A stretch of DNA of 64,000 nucleotides, from positions 340,213-404,212 of the forward strand of contig SSNP01000292.1 of assembly GCA_006937955.1 (NCBI GenBank), written 5' to 3'. The position numbers were made by a program, and so were the translations under genes. Origin of the DNA: Pachypanchax playfairii (taxonomy: Eukaryota > Chordata > Actinopteri > Cyprinodontiformes > Aplocheilidae). The notes under the pieces are model-generated. The model was not told the DNA's origin, searched no databases, and saw only the letters and a program-made list of their open reading frames with translations. Shown here piece by piece: positions 53,917-64,000 of this stretch; the first letter of the stretch is position 1; every line of letters starts with the position of its first letter.

Positions 53917-55049
53917 TCAGATGGAAAACTCCAACATTTTTACTTATTTTAGACACATTTTTATATGTATTTTAAAAGTATCAATAATGTATCATTATTG
54001 AGCATCACACACACACACACACATTGAAAAACAAAGCACAAGGTGTTTTTATTTTAAATTGCCATTGTTGGGAGTTTATTTTTGCATTATTTTTCTAGTT
54101 TTTTATTTATGAAGTTTTCTCAATGTGAAAAAAGAGAAAATTTTCTACTTTTGTTTTCAGGGAATCAAAAAATAGTGAACTCAGTAATGTCTTGAATAAA
54201 TGTAAGTAAAAAAGGGATTAAACCTCATCAGTAACTTCAGACAGGGGTGTCCAAACATTTGGAGGTTAAATGTGTAGGGGCCAACATTCAGAGTCCGGTA
54301 ACGATCTCTCATGGCATGGCGAGGAAAGATTTTAGTGAGTTGCCACTGGATGTATTTTAGAGGAGAATGGATGGGAAAAAAGTGGGTAGAGGAGGACGAA
54401 GACCTAATGAGAGGAAATGAAAGAAGCAAGAGGAGAATAATCTGGACAGTACTGAAAGTGAAAGTCAAGTAGGAGAAACTAATTAAAAAAAAAGACAAAC
54501 TTTTAATAATGAGATAGAAATAAAGCCTTAAGGTAGTTAAAAAACTTATAATTACCAGCATTTCTAATTCAGTACAAACAAACATTTGTTGGAAGAACAA
54601 TTAGACAACCGAAGAGAAAATATTGGAGTGAATTTTGAATAAGAATTGGGAGAACTACGAGAGTAGGAGAGGTTTGGAATGTTACTGGTTGGTCGGTTGA
54701 TTGATACTTTTTTGATTGATACTTGATTGATCCCTCTTGATTAAAATATTGCTCTGCATTTGACCCATCCTTAAGGAGCAGAGGGCAGCCATTTTGTATC
54801 AAAACCTCACCTCCCAATTGGAAGATGATCTTCTTCTCCATTAGGCTATGGCAAATAAGAAGATGAGAGGGGACAAAAGAGTATGAAATTATCTATTGAT
54901 TAACTGGTGAATTGAGAGAAGCTCCAACTAAAACTAAGAAAAGTGGTCCAGGATACAGTGAGGTTACTTAGACAGTGATCAATCAAATCAATCAAATGGG
55001 AGATAAAGGATTGGATAAGTTATTGTTGTTATATAATAAAATATGAAAA
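53917..55049. other. 3' UTR and intergenic DNA
   Basis: Presumed 3' UTR of the TNFAIP2-like gene to about 54220, then AT-rich DNA with no gene recognised. Confidence 0.45.
54195..54200 (+). terminator. Candidate poly(A) signal of the TNFAIP2-like gene
   Basis: AATAAA 279 bases after the stop codon, in AT-rich DNA. A short (CA)n microsatellite lies in the presumed 3' UTR at about 54007-54022. Confidence 0.4.
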
Positions 55050-55560
55050 ATTGGAAAAATACCAGAAGGATCGAAGGATGGAATTATAGTTTCTATTAAA
55101 AACCCAGGGAATTATCATAGCAAACCATGTAATGACACCCATTGCTCTTACGTCACATATCCACAATCTAATGGAGAGAATGATCAATGAAAGTCTGGAA
55201 GATGAAATAAGAGTGGCAAGAATAATACACAAAGCAAATCCAAGAGACCATACCAATATGATATTTATTAAGTCGGGACTCATGAAACTTTGAAAGACTC
55301 ATGAAAGATTTGATGGATTTAAACACATTTCTAGTAATGTACAAGGCAAACAGTCAAGTTTTACCTGCAAATCTGCAGAAGTTGTTTGTTTTTAGTTCAG
55401 AAGATCAGGATAATAGAAGGAAATTTAATTTTAAACAGTTTTGCAAGGACTGCCTTAAAACATAACTGTATTTCAGTATGTGCTGTAAAATTGTGGAATT
55501 CCTTATGGAATGAGTTGAAGATGAATACAAATATTTTTCAGTTTAAAAAGATGTACTAAA
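55050..55560 (+). pseudogene. LINE fragment (non-LTR RT pieces)
   Basis: 55128-55200 reads PIALTSHIHNLMERMINESL, an RT block of the RPIALTS..CK.MERM type. 55330-55550 reads LQKLFVFSSEDQDNRRKF then a KLWNSL-like C-terminal motif. Stops and frame changes throughout, so heavily decayed. Confidence 0.5.
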
Positions 55561-56004
55561 ACAAAATTTGGATGTATGAGCTAGATGAATGATGATTACT
55601 TTGGAAATTAATGGATGTAATTTTGATTCTTAAATTGATACTGAGAGTGATTGTTAAGTAATTGACTGACAGAAAAACAAAGATAGATGGTCTGTGTTAA
55701 GAAAGGGGCAGGTAATATAAGATTTTTTTTCTTCTGCTTGCTCCTTTTAATCATGGTGCTGGTTTTGTTTTCTTTAATATTAAATGTTTGATGATTAAAA
55801 TGCATAATCATGTATGAAATAAAAATAAAATAAATGAAATAAGAAAAGCACAGTGATGTAGGTGTTATTTGATACAGAAAAAGAGGAAAGTTGGATTAAT
55901 GATAAAATTACGCAAAATACAGATGATGGAGCCACTTGGAAGAGAGGTAAAAATTATAAGAACATAGTCAAAAAACTACAGGAGGAAATTGGTGATGCAG
56001 AAAT

Positions 56005-56265
56005 GGTAAATGTCCTGTATGTGCTTTTCTAGCCATTCAGACCACTCAAGGCGCTTTCACACTACAAGTTTTGCATTAACCCATTCACACAACCCAATAT
56101 GTAGATCAGGGGGAGAAGGGAGGGGCTAACATTCAAGCAGAGTGATGCACAGATCAGGGGGCTAAGGGGCTCAGTGTCTTACCCAAGGACACTTTGACGT
56201 GTGGCCGATCCAACAGCCTTTGAGTTGGAGGATGACTGCTCTAACCACTGAGCCACAGCCGCCCC
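56005..56265 (-). mobile_element. tRNA-derived SINE, copy 3
   Basis: Reverse complement of the 17775-18066 family: begins GGTAAATGTCCTG and ends ACTGAGCCACAGCCGCCCC (the A-box head). More diverged than copy 2, with a truncated middle. Confidence 0.72.
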
Positions 56266-56426
56266 AGAAAAGAGGGGACTGGAGTGCGGTTTAAGGTTAT
56301 GCAGAAAAAACAGAAGTTATGGTCTTTACGAATAAGAAACAAAAAAGAATCAACTCAAAAATACTTTATTAATGCCTGAATGGAAATTAAAAGTTGTTGT
56401 AGCTTAGTTCTTCTTCAGGGAGCCAT

Positions 56427-56575
56427 TGTAGAGGGTTCTAGCTGTAGACAAGAAGGAAAGATCCCCTGTAGAGGGTTCCAGCTGTGGATGGGAAGAATCT
56501 CCTGTAGAGGGTTCTAGCTGTGGACAGGAAAAATGTCATGTCGAGGGTTTTAGCTGTGGTCATGAAGGATCTCCT
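56427..56575. repeat. 36-bp tandem repeat at the Rex1 3' end
   Basis: Four units starting GTAGAGGGTTCTAGCTGTGG, about 36 bp each and in frame with the Rex1 reading frame, so the C-terminus reads a 12-residue repeat (FFPSTAGTLYRG type). Confidence 0.7.
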
Positions 56576-57150
56576 GGAGTTGTCTGTGCTGCAGCAGATC
56601 TGAAGAAGCTTCTGACTGAAGACACTCTGTTGTTGAGTTACTGTGTTGTGATGAGGTTGATGAGGGTTCTCCATCATGTTCTTCATCCTCCTTTGGACAA
56701 TCAACTCAAGAGACTCCAAGTCAGTCCCCAGAACAGAACCAGCCCTCCTTATCAATCTGCTCAACCTCTTCATGTCACCTTCTCTGATGCTCTGCCCCCA
56801 ACAGGTGACTGCAGATGTGATCACACTCTCCACAACAGACTTAGAAAAGATCTTCAAGAGGAAGTCCTGTCTGCTCTGTCCCTTCCTAAAAACAGCATCA
56901 GAGTTGTGTCTCCAGTTCAGTCTGTTGTCCAGGTGAACATCCAGGTATATATACTCCTCTACCACCTCCACTTTTTCTTCCATGATGGAAATAGGTGTTG
57001 GTATGTTGCTGCTCTTCCTAAAATCCACAATCATCTCCTTTGTCTTCTTCACATTCAAGATGAGATGATTGTTCCTACACCAGGACACAAAGTGGTCCAC
57101 CAGTTCTCTGGACTCAGACTCATGTCCATCTCTGATCCAGCCAACAACTG
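56438..57150 (-). pseudogene. Rex1 RT C-terminal part
   Basis: Open for 220 codons from MDHFVSWCRNNHLILNVKKT. It includes the Rex1-type VDFRKSSNIPTP and YIYLDVHLDNRLNW, then SAVTCWGQSIREGDMKRLSR. Its RT core lies beyond the L2 insertion. Confidence 0.78.
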
Positions 57151-57153
57151 CAA

Positions 57154-58132
57154 GTCAAGTCAAGTCAACTTTATTTATATAGCGCTTTAAGAACAGCGGC
57201 AGCTGATACAAAGCGCTGAACAAAGTTAAACAGATAAAAACACCACAAAAGAATGGAAACATTAAACATATATCAACAATAAAAGACAAAGACATAAAAT
57301 AACATGACAAATGTAGAAAGGCTCAAGATGGGGGGAAAGCCAAGGCAAACAAGTAGGTTTTAAGTTGAGACTTAAAGACAACCAGAGACGAGACTTGTCG
57401 AATCTGTAGCGGTAGCAGGTTCCACAACCTCGGACCCGCCACAGAAAATGCTCTGTCCCCCCACATCCTCCGGCGAGACCGTGGCACCTTCAGCAGCACC
57501 ATCTTAGCCGACCGAAGGGGGCGAGCTGGAGCATGGAGCTGGAGAAGCTCTGAAAGATAGGAGGGGGCCAGAGCATTTAAAGATTTAAAAACATATAAAA
57601 CAATCTTAAAATGTATGCGGTAAGTTACGGGCAACCAATGCAGAGAGGCCAGGATGGAAATGTGATCTCTTTTTTTGGTGTTTGTCAAAAGCCGTGCTGC
57701 AGCGTTCTGGACCAATTGAAGGCGTGAAAGATGTTTTTGAGGTATGCCAAATAAAAGTGCATTACAGTAATCTAGTCTGCTGGTGATGAAAGCGTGGATT
57801 ACTGTTTCCAGGTCACACCGGGTTAAAAAATGTTTAGCCTTTGCTAAACGCCTGAGATGGAAAAAGCTGGCCTTCACAGTGGCACTAATCTGTTTATCCA
57901 GGTTCAGCGTGCTGTCCAACTGGACACCAAGACTAGTGACCACCGATTTTGTCTGTTTGGACAGAGGACCAAGATCAGGAGCTAAAGGCTGATGAGTGGG
58001 GGCGTTAAAAACTATAATTTCTGTTTTGGTGTCATTTAAGTGTAAAAAGTTCTGCGACATCCAGGTTTTGACATCCTCAAGGCAGGCTAACAGACCTACC
58101 AAGGCCAAAGGATCCTTGTGCAGAGTCATCTG
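57154..58132 (-). mobile_element. L2-type LINE 3' fragment nested in Rex1
   Basis: 3' end AACTTTATTTATATAGCGC at 57164-57182, coding region 57323-58129. 5'-truncated near its own YADD region, inserted where Rex1 has its YADD motif. A different L2 subfamily from the copies at 15621 and 41568. Confidence 0.72.
57323..58129 (-). pseudogene. L2-type LINE RT C-terminal fragment
   Basis: 268 open codons: LACLEDVKTWMSQNFLHLND, TSLGVQLDSTLNL, SRLDYCNALLFGIPQ, LHWLPVTYRIHFKIVLYVFK and GPRLWNLLPLQIRQ. The N-terminal RT blocks and endonuclease are absent. Confidence 0.82.
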
Positions 58133-58302
58133 AGTATTTTTGTAGATGGCAGGACTCTAACCTGTACTGAAAGTCTGAGGTGTACAGACTGAAAAGGAAT
58201 GGTGAGAGTACAGTCCCCTGTGGTGCTCATATGTTGCTGATCACCTGGTCAGACATACAATCCTTCAGTCTTACAAACTGTGGTCTGTTTGTAAGGTAAT
58301 CC

Positions 58303-58857
58303 TTGAAGAGGCCGTTCCATTAAAAACTGTTTTTCTGAGGTGTCTGTTGAATATTTTAGCTTCACAAGTGTTCTTACCTTAATAGTGGGTGTGAAAACAG
58401 GTCAACAACTTCTCTTTCAGTTTTTATCTCTCAAACTACGCAGGTGGCAATAAAACCTTACTTTGAATGGCCTGTATTTGTTCTGTCACTGCTTCTTTGC
58501 TCATTAGTGTTCATCAGCTCCCGCAGTTGCTGGCTAAAAGTTGTAGCATAAACACATTTCAAATTGGAAGAGACTCGGTGTGCTGTTGCCATGCACAGTG
58601 GGGAAGGAAACAGTATACCTTGCTCACATAGGCTAGTTTGTTAGTCAATCTGAGTCCAGCAAATTTGCAAAATGAATATTAATGAGTAGCAGCCCAAAGC
58701 CGAACAAAGCCAGACGAATTTTGACAAAGACAGATTGAAAGATCTGTTAATCAGTGTTTCTTAATGATTTTTTTAGCTATAAAATGTTTCATATTACAGG
58801 TTAATACTTCAGAAATAACCACAAAGTCACGAAATTTGTGTGAAATGGCCTCTTTAA
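58303..58857. mobile_element. TTAA-target MITE, copy 3
   Basis: TTGAAGAGGCCGTTCC left (first TTAA mutated to TTGA) and GGCCTCTTTAA right. 555 bp with the same interior as copies 1 and 2. It interrupts the Rex1 RT between the DAS/TITLIKEAI side and the FKDYLTNRP block. Confidence 0.82.
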
Positions 58858-59351
58858 TCAAAGTGATTGTGGAAGCATCCACCTGTGTCTTCTGGAGTTT
58901 TTGACACAATAGTGCAGACTGAATTATGTTAAATACACTGGAGACATAAAAAAACATGATCCTCAGTGCTTTGTCCAGATGACAATGGGTTTGCTGAAGC
59001 AGGTGTTTGATGGTGTCTTCCACTCCAACCCCATGGCAATAAGCAAACTGCAGTGGGTCCTGAAACATGCTTATTTGCTTATTTAGGTGGACCAACATGA
59101 GTCTCTCCAGGACTTTCATGATGTGGGATGTTAGTCGTTAGGGGCCAATGGATGAGATCTCTTTGGTACTGGAACAAGGCAGGATGTTTTCCATACTGTA
59201 GAACAGGTACCTTCTCCTGGGTGAGGCTGAGGTTGAAAATAAGCTGCAGAATCCCACATAGCTGATCTGCACAAGCCTTTAGGACTCTGGGGCTTACACC
59301 ATCTGGACCAGCTGCCTTGTTCCTGTTCAGTTTCTCCAGTTGCTTCTTCAC
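58858..59351 (-). pseudogene. Rex1 RT N-terminal part
   Basis: LNRNKAAGPDGVSPRVLKAC and LQLIFNLSL, then, in another frame from 59119, MKVLERLMLVHLNKQI, QFAYCHGVGVEDTI and LDKALRIMFFYVSSVFN. Typical first RT blocks, with one frameshift near 59110. Confidence 0.75.
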
Positions 59352-59420
59352 CTGACTGCTAGATACAGGCTGTGTCCAAATTTAAGGTCTGCATTCTTCT
59401 AAGGTCGTATTTTAAGGATG

Positions 59421-60168
59421 TTACGTAACAATGCCATGACGAAAACTGTCCAAATTCCAAAGATTCTTCAAATACTTCCTTGAAATGCATACTATTTTTC
59501 CCTGAATTTTAAGTGTAGCCGACCTGTATACAAGTGTGCCTGGTGCGTCATTGCAGAACTGGGACAACCTCTTAGATAGACTGGCTTTGGCATTTGTGCC
59601 AATAATGACTGGGGTCTGATCAGGGCCTGGTGGATCTGGACAAATAAGGGCTAGAACCGACATAGTGGTTGGAGCTCCAGTTACTTTCTTTTCTCCATAT
59701 CAACAACAACATAGCCAAGGTATGGGTAGCTAGAGTCACTTAGGCCCCAAATATCAAGTTTAGTGACAGGGTAGATGGGAGTGCCTAACAGGTATTTTTT
59801 ATACCAAGACTCAAAGATGATACTCACCGAGAGCCACTGTCTAAGAGTGCATCGCACAAGTGCCCATTTACTTTTAACGATTCGATCAAAGGCGGACCGA
59901 TTAAACCTTCTAGTATGCACGTGGATCGCAACACGTCCACTGCACGCTTTCTCACAGTGCAGCTGGGGTCATTTGGGGCACTCTCAGTCTGTGCTTGGGA
60001 GCTACTGGTTTTGGCTTTACCTTGATTTTCAGGTCGGTTGCATTTTCCTGCCAAGTGACCGTTTTCACCACAACAGTAGCAAAAGCGATCTTCAGTTTCA
60101 GATGACTTAGTTGACATGACAAGACAAGAAGGAATTTTTTTATCTCGAGGGAAATTCTTTTGACACAA
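59421..60168 (-). pseudogene. Zinc knuckle and protease fragment of the same Gypsy
   Basis: CYCCGENGHLAGKCNR is a canonical CX2CX4HX4C knuckle. LIESLKVNGHLCDALLDSGS starts the protease, and FESWYKKYLLGTPIYPVTKL and ICPDPPGPDQTPVIIGTNA follow in other frames. At least two frameshifts. Confidence 0.68.
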
Positions 60169-60599
60169 GCATGCTCAATGCAGCCAAAGAACAAGAAAAA
60201 TGAAAAATATACAATAAGTAATAATAATAATAATAAAATAAAAACAGTATGCAGAAGTACAGTAAATTATAATAACAACAGTGGAATAAAATACAATAAT
60301 ATAACTATAGAAGTGGTTTAGGTGTGTTTATTGACATTATGGCAGATTAAGTTGTGCTTTGATGCTTGTTGGTTTTTGCGCTCACTTTCCGCTGGATCCA
60401 AACTTGTGGCATTTTCAAGATGCTCTCCTGCAACTTGCTCTTCTGGCTGGCTTTGTGTGGCAAGAGCATATCATGGACAGTGATTTCACTTTTTTTATTT
60501 CTGCTCTTAAGTTTTGAATCTCTGACTGCTTGTTTTCAGTGTGGACCTTGGCCTTGACAGTGTGTACTGACTGAGTGAGTTTTACTTTTGAAACCTTGT

Positions 60600-61271
60600 A
60601 CTATTCTTCTTTTCTGATTTCTCTCAGGAGGTCAAGAAAGTTTGTAGGGTTGGCTTGTGGTTCCCTTAATCTGAGCTGCAAAAGCATTAAGTCTGCATTT
60701 TCTGCCCCTTTGAGTAACTGATCAACTCTCGCAGTGTCAGTGTTACTGGCTGGTAAGCCACCATGCTGCACCATGCTGATCGTTCAAGTCTTGCTAGAAA
60801 GTCTGTTAGCTTTTCACCAGGTTGCTGTTGCATTAATCTGAAGGAGATCATCACCAGTCTCTGCCAGATCAAAAGCGCTATCCAGTGCTTCTAAGCATTT
60901 GTCTGGACAGGTGTCGGGATCTAAAAGACGTACTGCTTTTATCAGTTCAAGAGCAGGCCCTTTTAAACTCTCCATTATTCTTCTCCTTTTGTCTTTATCA
61001 GAGCAATCACTTTCCTCCACCATTAGGTAAATTTGCTCTAGCCGATGGTCAAATGGCTCCTCTCCAGCCGGAGTAGGCACAGTACCTGAGAATACACGCA
61101 GGCGGCGATATCCCCCCCTTTTGAATACAATTTGTGTGTCTTATCCAAGAGATAAATGACTGCACGAATGAGGGACTCTGCAGAAGAAGAGGCACGTTGT
61201 AACTCAGGGAATAGTGCTTGTACATCACTCAGAATCTTAACTTCTGCCTGCAGGAGTGTTTTTAATATCAA
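60600..61271 (-). pseudogene. PNMA-like Gag fragment
   Basis: Reading (with one frame change near 61090 and another near 60850) gives a Gag of the type shared by PNMA genes and their source Gypsy elements: ESDCSDKDKRRRIMESLKGP, DPDTCPDKCLEALDSAFDLA, and FRLMQQQPGEKL. Broken by frame changes, so not a domesticated gene. Confidence 0.68.
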
Positions 61272-62570
61272 TTCACAAACTATAGGCTATCAAAAATTAT
61301 GGAAAACCTTTTCATTATTCATCTTGACAAATTCTTGGAAAAAAAACAATATACTTGATGAAAATCAGTATGGATTTAGAGCAGAAAGGTCAACATCACT
61401 TGCTTTGTTAGATTCGATTGAAGAAATTACCAGTTCACTGGAAACAAAAATGCATACAATCGGTATATTTCTTGATCTTCAAAAAGCATTTGATACAATT
61501 AATCATGGAATTTTGCTCAGGAAATTAGAAAGATATGGGATTCAAGGAAAGGCACTGGACTGGATAAGAAGTTATCTTACTGACAGAAAGCAGTTTGTGA
61601 AATTAGAAGATTATTGTTCTACAGTTCTGAATATTTCTTGTGGTGTACCACAGGGAGCTGTATTGGGCCTGAAATTATTTATTCTTTATATCAATGACTT
61701 ATGCAAAGTGTCGGAGGTATTAAAATTGGTATTGTTTGCTGATGATACTAATATCTTTTGTTCAGGCCATGATCCTAAATTGCTAGTGCAGAAGGTAAAC
61801 ATGGAATTGGAGAGAATTAGAGAGATAAAAATAAATTATCACTTAACTTGAGAAAAACAAAGTTAATGGTGTTTGGTAATGGAAGAGAAAGTGTGCAAAG
61901 TAAAATTACGTTGGAAGGAGTGATAATTGAAAAAGTAGATGAAATAACATTTTTAGGTGTAATAATAGATAGTAAAATCAACTGGAAGGCTCACATCAGC
62001 CATGTTAGGGGTAAGGTTGCAAGAAGTATAGCAATAATAAACAGGGTTTTAAAACAGCAAGTTTTAAATAAAAAATCTTTGCGAACACTTTACTGTTCAC
62101 TGGTCCTGCCATATTTCTCTTACTGTGCAGAAGTGTTAGGAAATAACTATACAACAACTGTTCAGCCACTTATTATATTGCAGAAGAAGGCTTTAAGAAT
62201 TATCCATGGGGCGGGTTATAGGGAGCATACAAACCCACTGTTTATAGAGTACAAGTTATTGAAATTTAAGGATCTGGTGGAGCTACAGACCACACAGATT
62301 CCCTTTAGAGCAAAAGAAAATAAATTACCTAAAAATGTACAAAAAGTATTTACTCAGAGGGAAGGATGGTATAAATTGAGAGGTAAACTTAATTATAAAG
62401 TACAAATGGTTCAAAGTAAAAGGAAAAGTTTTTGTGTCTCTGTACATGGAGTGAAATTGTGGAATGGATTAAGTGAGCAGCTTAAGGAATGTCCAAATAT
62501 AAAATTGTTTAGAAAGAGATTTAAAGATATGGTTTTTGAGCGTTACAAAAATGAAGAAAAAATGGTTTGA
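61272..62570 (+). pseudogene. Non-LTR RT (CR1/Jockey-type LINE), 5'-truncated
   Basis: Begins near 61276 within the NYR.LSKIME block. An A9 run (61337-61345) causes a frame change, then NNILDENQYGFRAERSTSLA, LDLQKAFDTINHGILLRKLE, CGVPQGAVLG and VLFADDTNIF follow. A second frame change near 61850 leads to LRKTKLMVFGNGRES and the C-terminal YCSLVLPYFSYCAEVLGNNY, VKLWNGLSEQLK. Two frameshifts and no endonuclease, so dead. It directly abuts the Gypsy fragment on its left. Confidence 0.82.
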
Positions 62571-63516
62571 GTTTTCAAATATGTAAATATTTAATATAGA
62601 CTATAGACTGATTGTTAATTGATGTTCACAGACACATACAGTCATGGATTGATATTGTATTGTTGTTATTATTACTGTCAGTTGCACTTATTAACATAAT
62701 TATATCATCAGCATATATAATACCTTGATACTATTAAGAGTATTAAAGTTATTAAAGAATGTCAACATATAGCTAATATTTGCTAATGGAAATGGTGCTA
62801 ATCATAAATGATGAAATTCAATATGTGCCACACAACATGACACTTAGTATAGGGCAGGCAAGTGGGCTCTGCGGCTCGAAGGTCACCACCTTCTGGTTAA
62901 AGATTCCCAAAACTTGTCTTTTTAATGCACAATGCAGGACACTTAACAAAGGGTGGTCCTGTTGCCGGGGGACTGAGTCCTTCTGGCAGCAGGTCCATAA
63001 AATGCATGGTCACTGGAAGACACATCAAAGATGAGTAAAATGAAATAAAAAATATAAGTATCAGCACCAGTTAGTATTTTAATGGTTATGGGCATATACT
63101 GGTATATGATGATGATATAGTAAGGGCAGTGATGCTAACAATAATATGACTAATATCATATGTCTATGTATATTTGTATATGTAAATATAAGATATATTG
63201 TATTGTTTATGTTAGTCATAGGAAATGACAATATTTGCACTAAATGTAAATAAGAAACTGATCTTAGAAACCTAAAAATGTTTAGGATGACTAGGGGGTG
63301 GGAATAAATAAGTTAGTCTTCTTCCCACTCCTTTTCGAGGTACAGTTAACATTTGTTGTAAGCCGCTATTGTACAGTATATACTGTATATGTACTGTATA
63401 TATATTTATATAGAAGAAGAACCTCAGACATCTCAGTCCAGAAAAGTGTAGTACTTGGAACAGGTAAAATAGCAGCAGTATTTTAGCTGTTCCAAGTACT
63501 GAAAATACAATATATA
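62571..63516. other. AT-rich intergenic DNA
   Basis: No gene recognised. 63372-63412 is a TA-rich near-palindrome (ACAGTATATACTGTATATG). Confidence 0.45.
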
Positions 63517-64000
63517 CAGTGGGGCAAAAAAGTATTTAGTCAGCCACCAATTGTGTAAGTTCTCCCACTTAAAAAGATCAGAGAGGCCTGTAATTTTCAT
63601 CATAGGTATACCTCAACTATGAGAGACAAAATGAGGAAAAAAAATCCAGAAAATCACATTGTCTGATTTTTAAAGAATTTATTTGCAAATTATGGTGGAA
63701 AATAAGTATTTGGTCAATAACAAAAGTTAATCTCAATACTTTGTTATATAGCCTTTGTTGGCAATGACAGAGGTCAAACGTTTTCTGTAAGTCTTCACAA
63801 GGTTTTCACACACTGTTGCTGGTATTTTGGCCCATTCCTCCATGCAGATCTCCTCTAGAGCAGTGATGTTTTGGGGCTGACGCTGGGCAACACGGACTTT
63901 CAACTCCCTCCAGAGATTTTCTATGGGGTTGAGATCTGGAGACTGGCTAGGCCACTCCAGGACCTTGAAATGCTTCTTACGAAGCCACTCCTTCGTTGCC
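63517..64000 (-). mobile_element. Tc1-like DNA transposon, copy 3, cut by window end
   Basis: CAGTGGGGCAAAAAAGTATT end preceded by TA at 63515-63516, then the same inverted repeat as copy 1 with almost no differences. The element continues past 64000. Confidence 0.92.
63733..64000 (-). CDS. Tc1 transposase C-terminus, partial
   Basis: Stop at 63733-63735; the visible 88 codons are open and include the catalytic Glu motif NPIENLW and the end KGYITKY. Whether the full frame is intact cannot be told from this window. Confidence 0.88.
   Translation of the reverse strand, partial: ATKEWLRKKHFKVLEWPSQSPDLNPIENLWRELKVRVAQRQPQNITALEEICMEEWAKIPATVCENLVKTYRKRLTSVIANKGYITKY

Larger units (their letters stand above)
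56400..59365 (-). mobile_element. Rex1-type LINE, broken by two insertions
   Basis: Read from high to low coordinates: the RT N-terminal block KAAGPDGVSPRVLKACADQL (59351-58858), then a TTAA MITE (58303-58857), then LTNRPQFVRLKDC ... APQGTVLSPFLFSLY (58302-58135), then an L2 fragment (57154-58132), then HFVSWCRNNHLILNVKKTKE and the C-terminal region (57150-56438). The pieces are colinear with a Rex1 RT. The 3' end carries a 36-bp tandem repeat. Confidence 0.78.
59366..61271 (-). mobile_element. Gypsy fragment with PNMA-like gag
   Basis: Minus strand: Gag from about 61271 to 60600 (FDHRLEQIYLMVEESDCSDK, KRRRIMESLKGPALELIKAV, QQPGEKLTDFLARLERS), a 200-400 bp AT-rich insertion (about 60120-60500), a CCHC knuckle (CYCCGENGHLAGKC) and an aspartic protease start (CDALLDSGSR), then about 340 bp of protease-like sequence. 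RT onward is missing and no LTR is seen. It ends abruptly at a plus-strand LINE near 61272. Confidence 0.7.

Overview
This window is vertebrate, almost certainly teleost fish, DNA. The evidence is spliced coding exons with GT/AG boundaries, polyadenylation signals, and a dense set of transposon families typical of ray-finned fish: Tc1 with long inverted repeats, Rex1 and L2-type LINEs, a DIRS-type YR retrotransposon, tRNA-derived SINEs, hAT, Harbinger and TTAA-target MITEs, and Gypsy elements. There are no operons, CRISPR arrays or other prokaryotic features.

The central host gene is on the plus strand. By joining phase-compatible exons I reconstruct an 11-exon, 504-codon reading frame from 3111 to 53916. 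It resembles the Sec6-like TNFAIP2/EXOC3-like family: a polybasic N-terminus in exon 1, helical Sec6-type segments in the middle, and an LLxWKGL-type C-terminus. Only about 1.5 kb of the roughly 51 kb locus is coding. Intron 1 (18.6 kb) and intron 10 (21.6 kb) are swollen by insertions. A different plus-strand gene appears to end at 717-834, with poly(A) signals before 1140; I do not recognise its product.

Layout: 1-3110, end of an upstream gene and intergenic DNA. 3205-21837 (intron 1): a very young minus-strand Gypsy element (3340-12057) with an internal 2.9 kb tandem duplication joined at a single N, a Harbinger relic, an L2 LINE, a SINE, two coding-phase minisatellites and old LINE/Tc1 fragments. 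22211-30734: Harbinger and hAT MITEs, a TTAA MITE, a Myb/SANT relic split by a Tc1 element, and a TTAA element carrying a spliceable exon. 30735-32180: seven tightly spaced host exons. 32181-53765 (intron 10): a second TTAA MITE, a DIRS-like element with a long terminal palindrome, a second and longer L2 LINE, Harbinger MITEs, a 22-bp minisatellite of about 41 units, SINEs, and a LINE relic split by a second Tc1. 53766-53916: last host exon. 53917-64000: an intergenic transposon graveyard. It holds a Rex1 LINE broken by an L2 fragment and a TTAA MITE, a Gypsy fragment with a PNMA-like gag fused to a LINE, and the start of a third Tc1.

None of the transposon reading frames is fully intact here. 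Several are nevertheless very young: the Gypsy LTRs differ at only two positions, and the Tc1 copy in intron 10 carries a single CGA-to-TGA nonsense change. I see no previously undescribed defence or metabolic system. The points most worth checking are the host gene's exon 5 splice-site problem, a possible alternative last exon at 48201-48345, the duplicated Gypsy with its assembly gap, the DIRS terminal palindrome, and the TTAA-flanked element with a donor-terminated exon.
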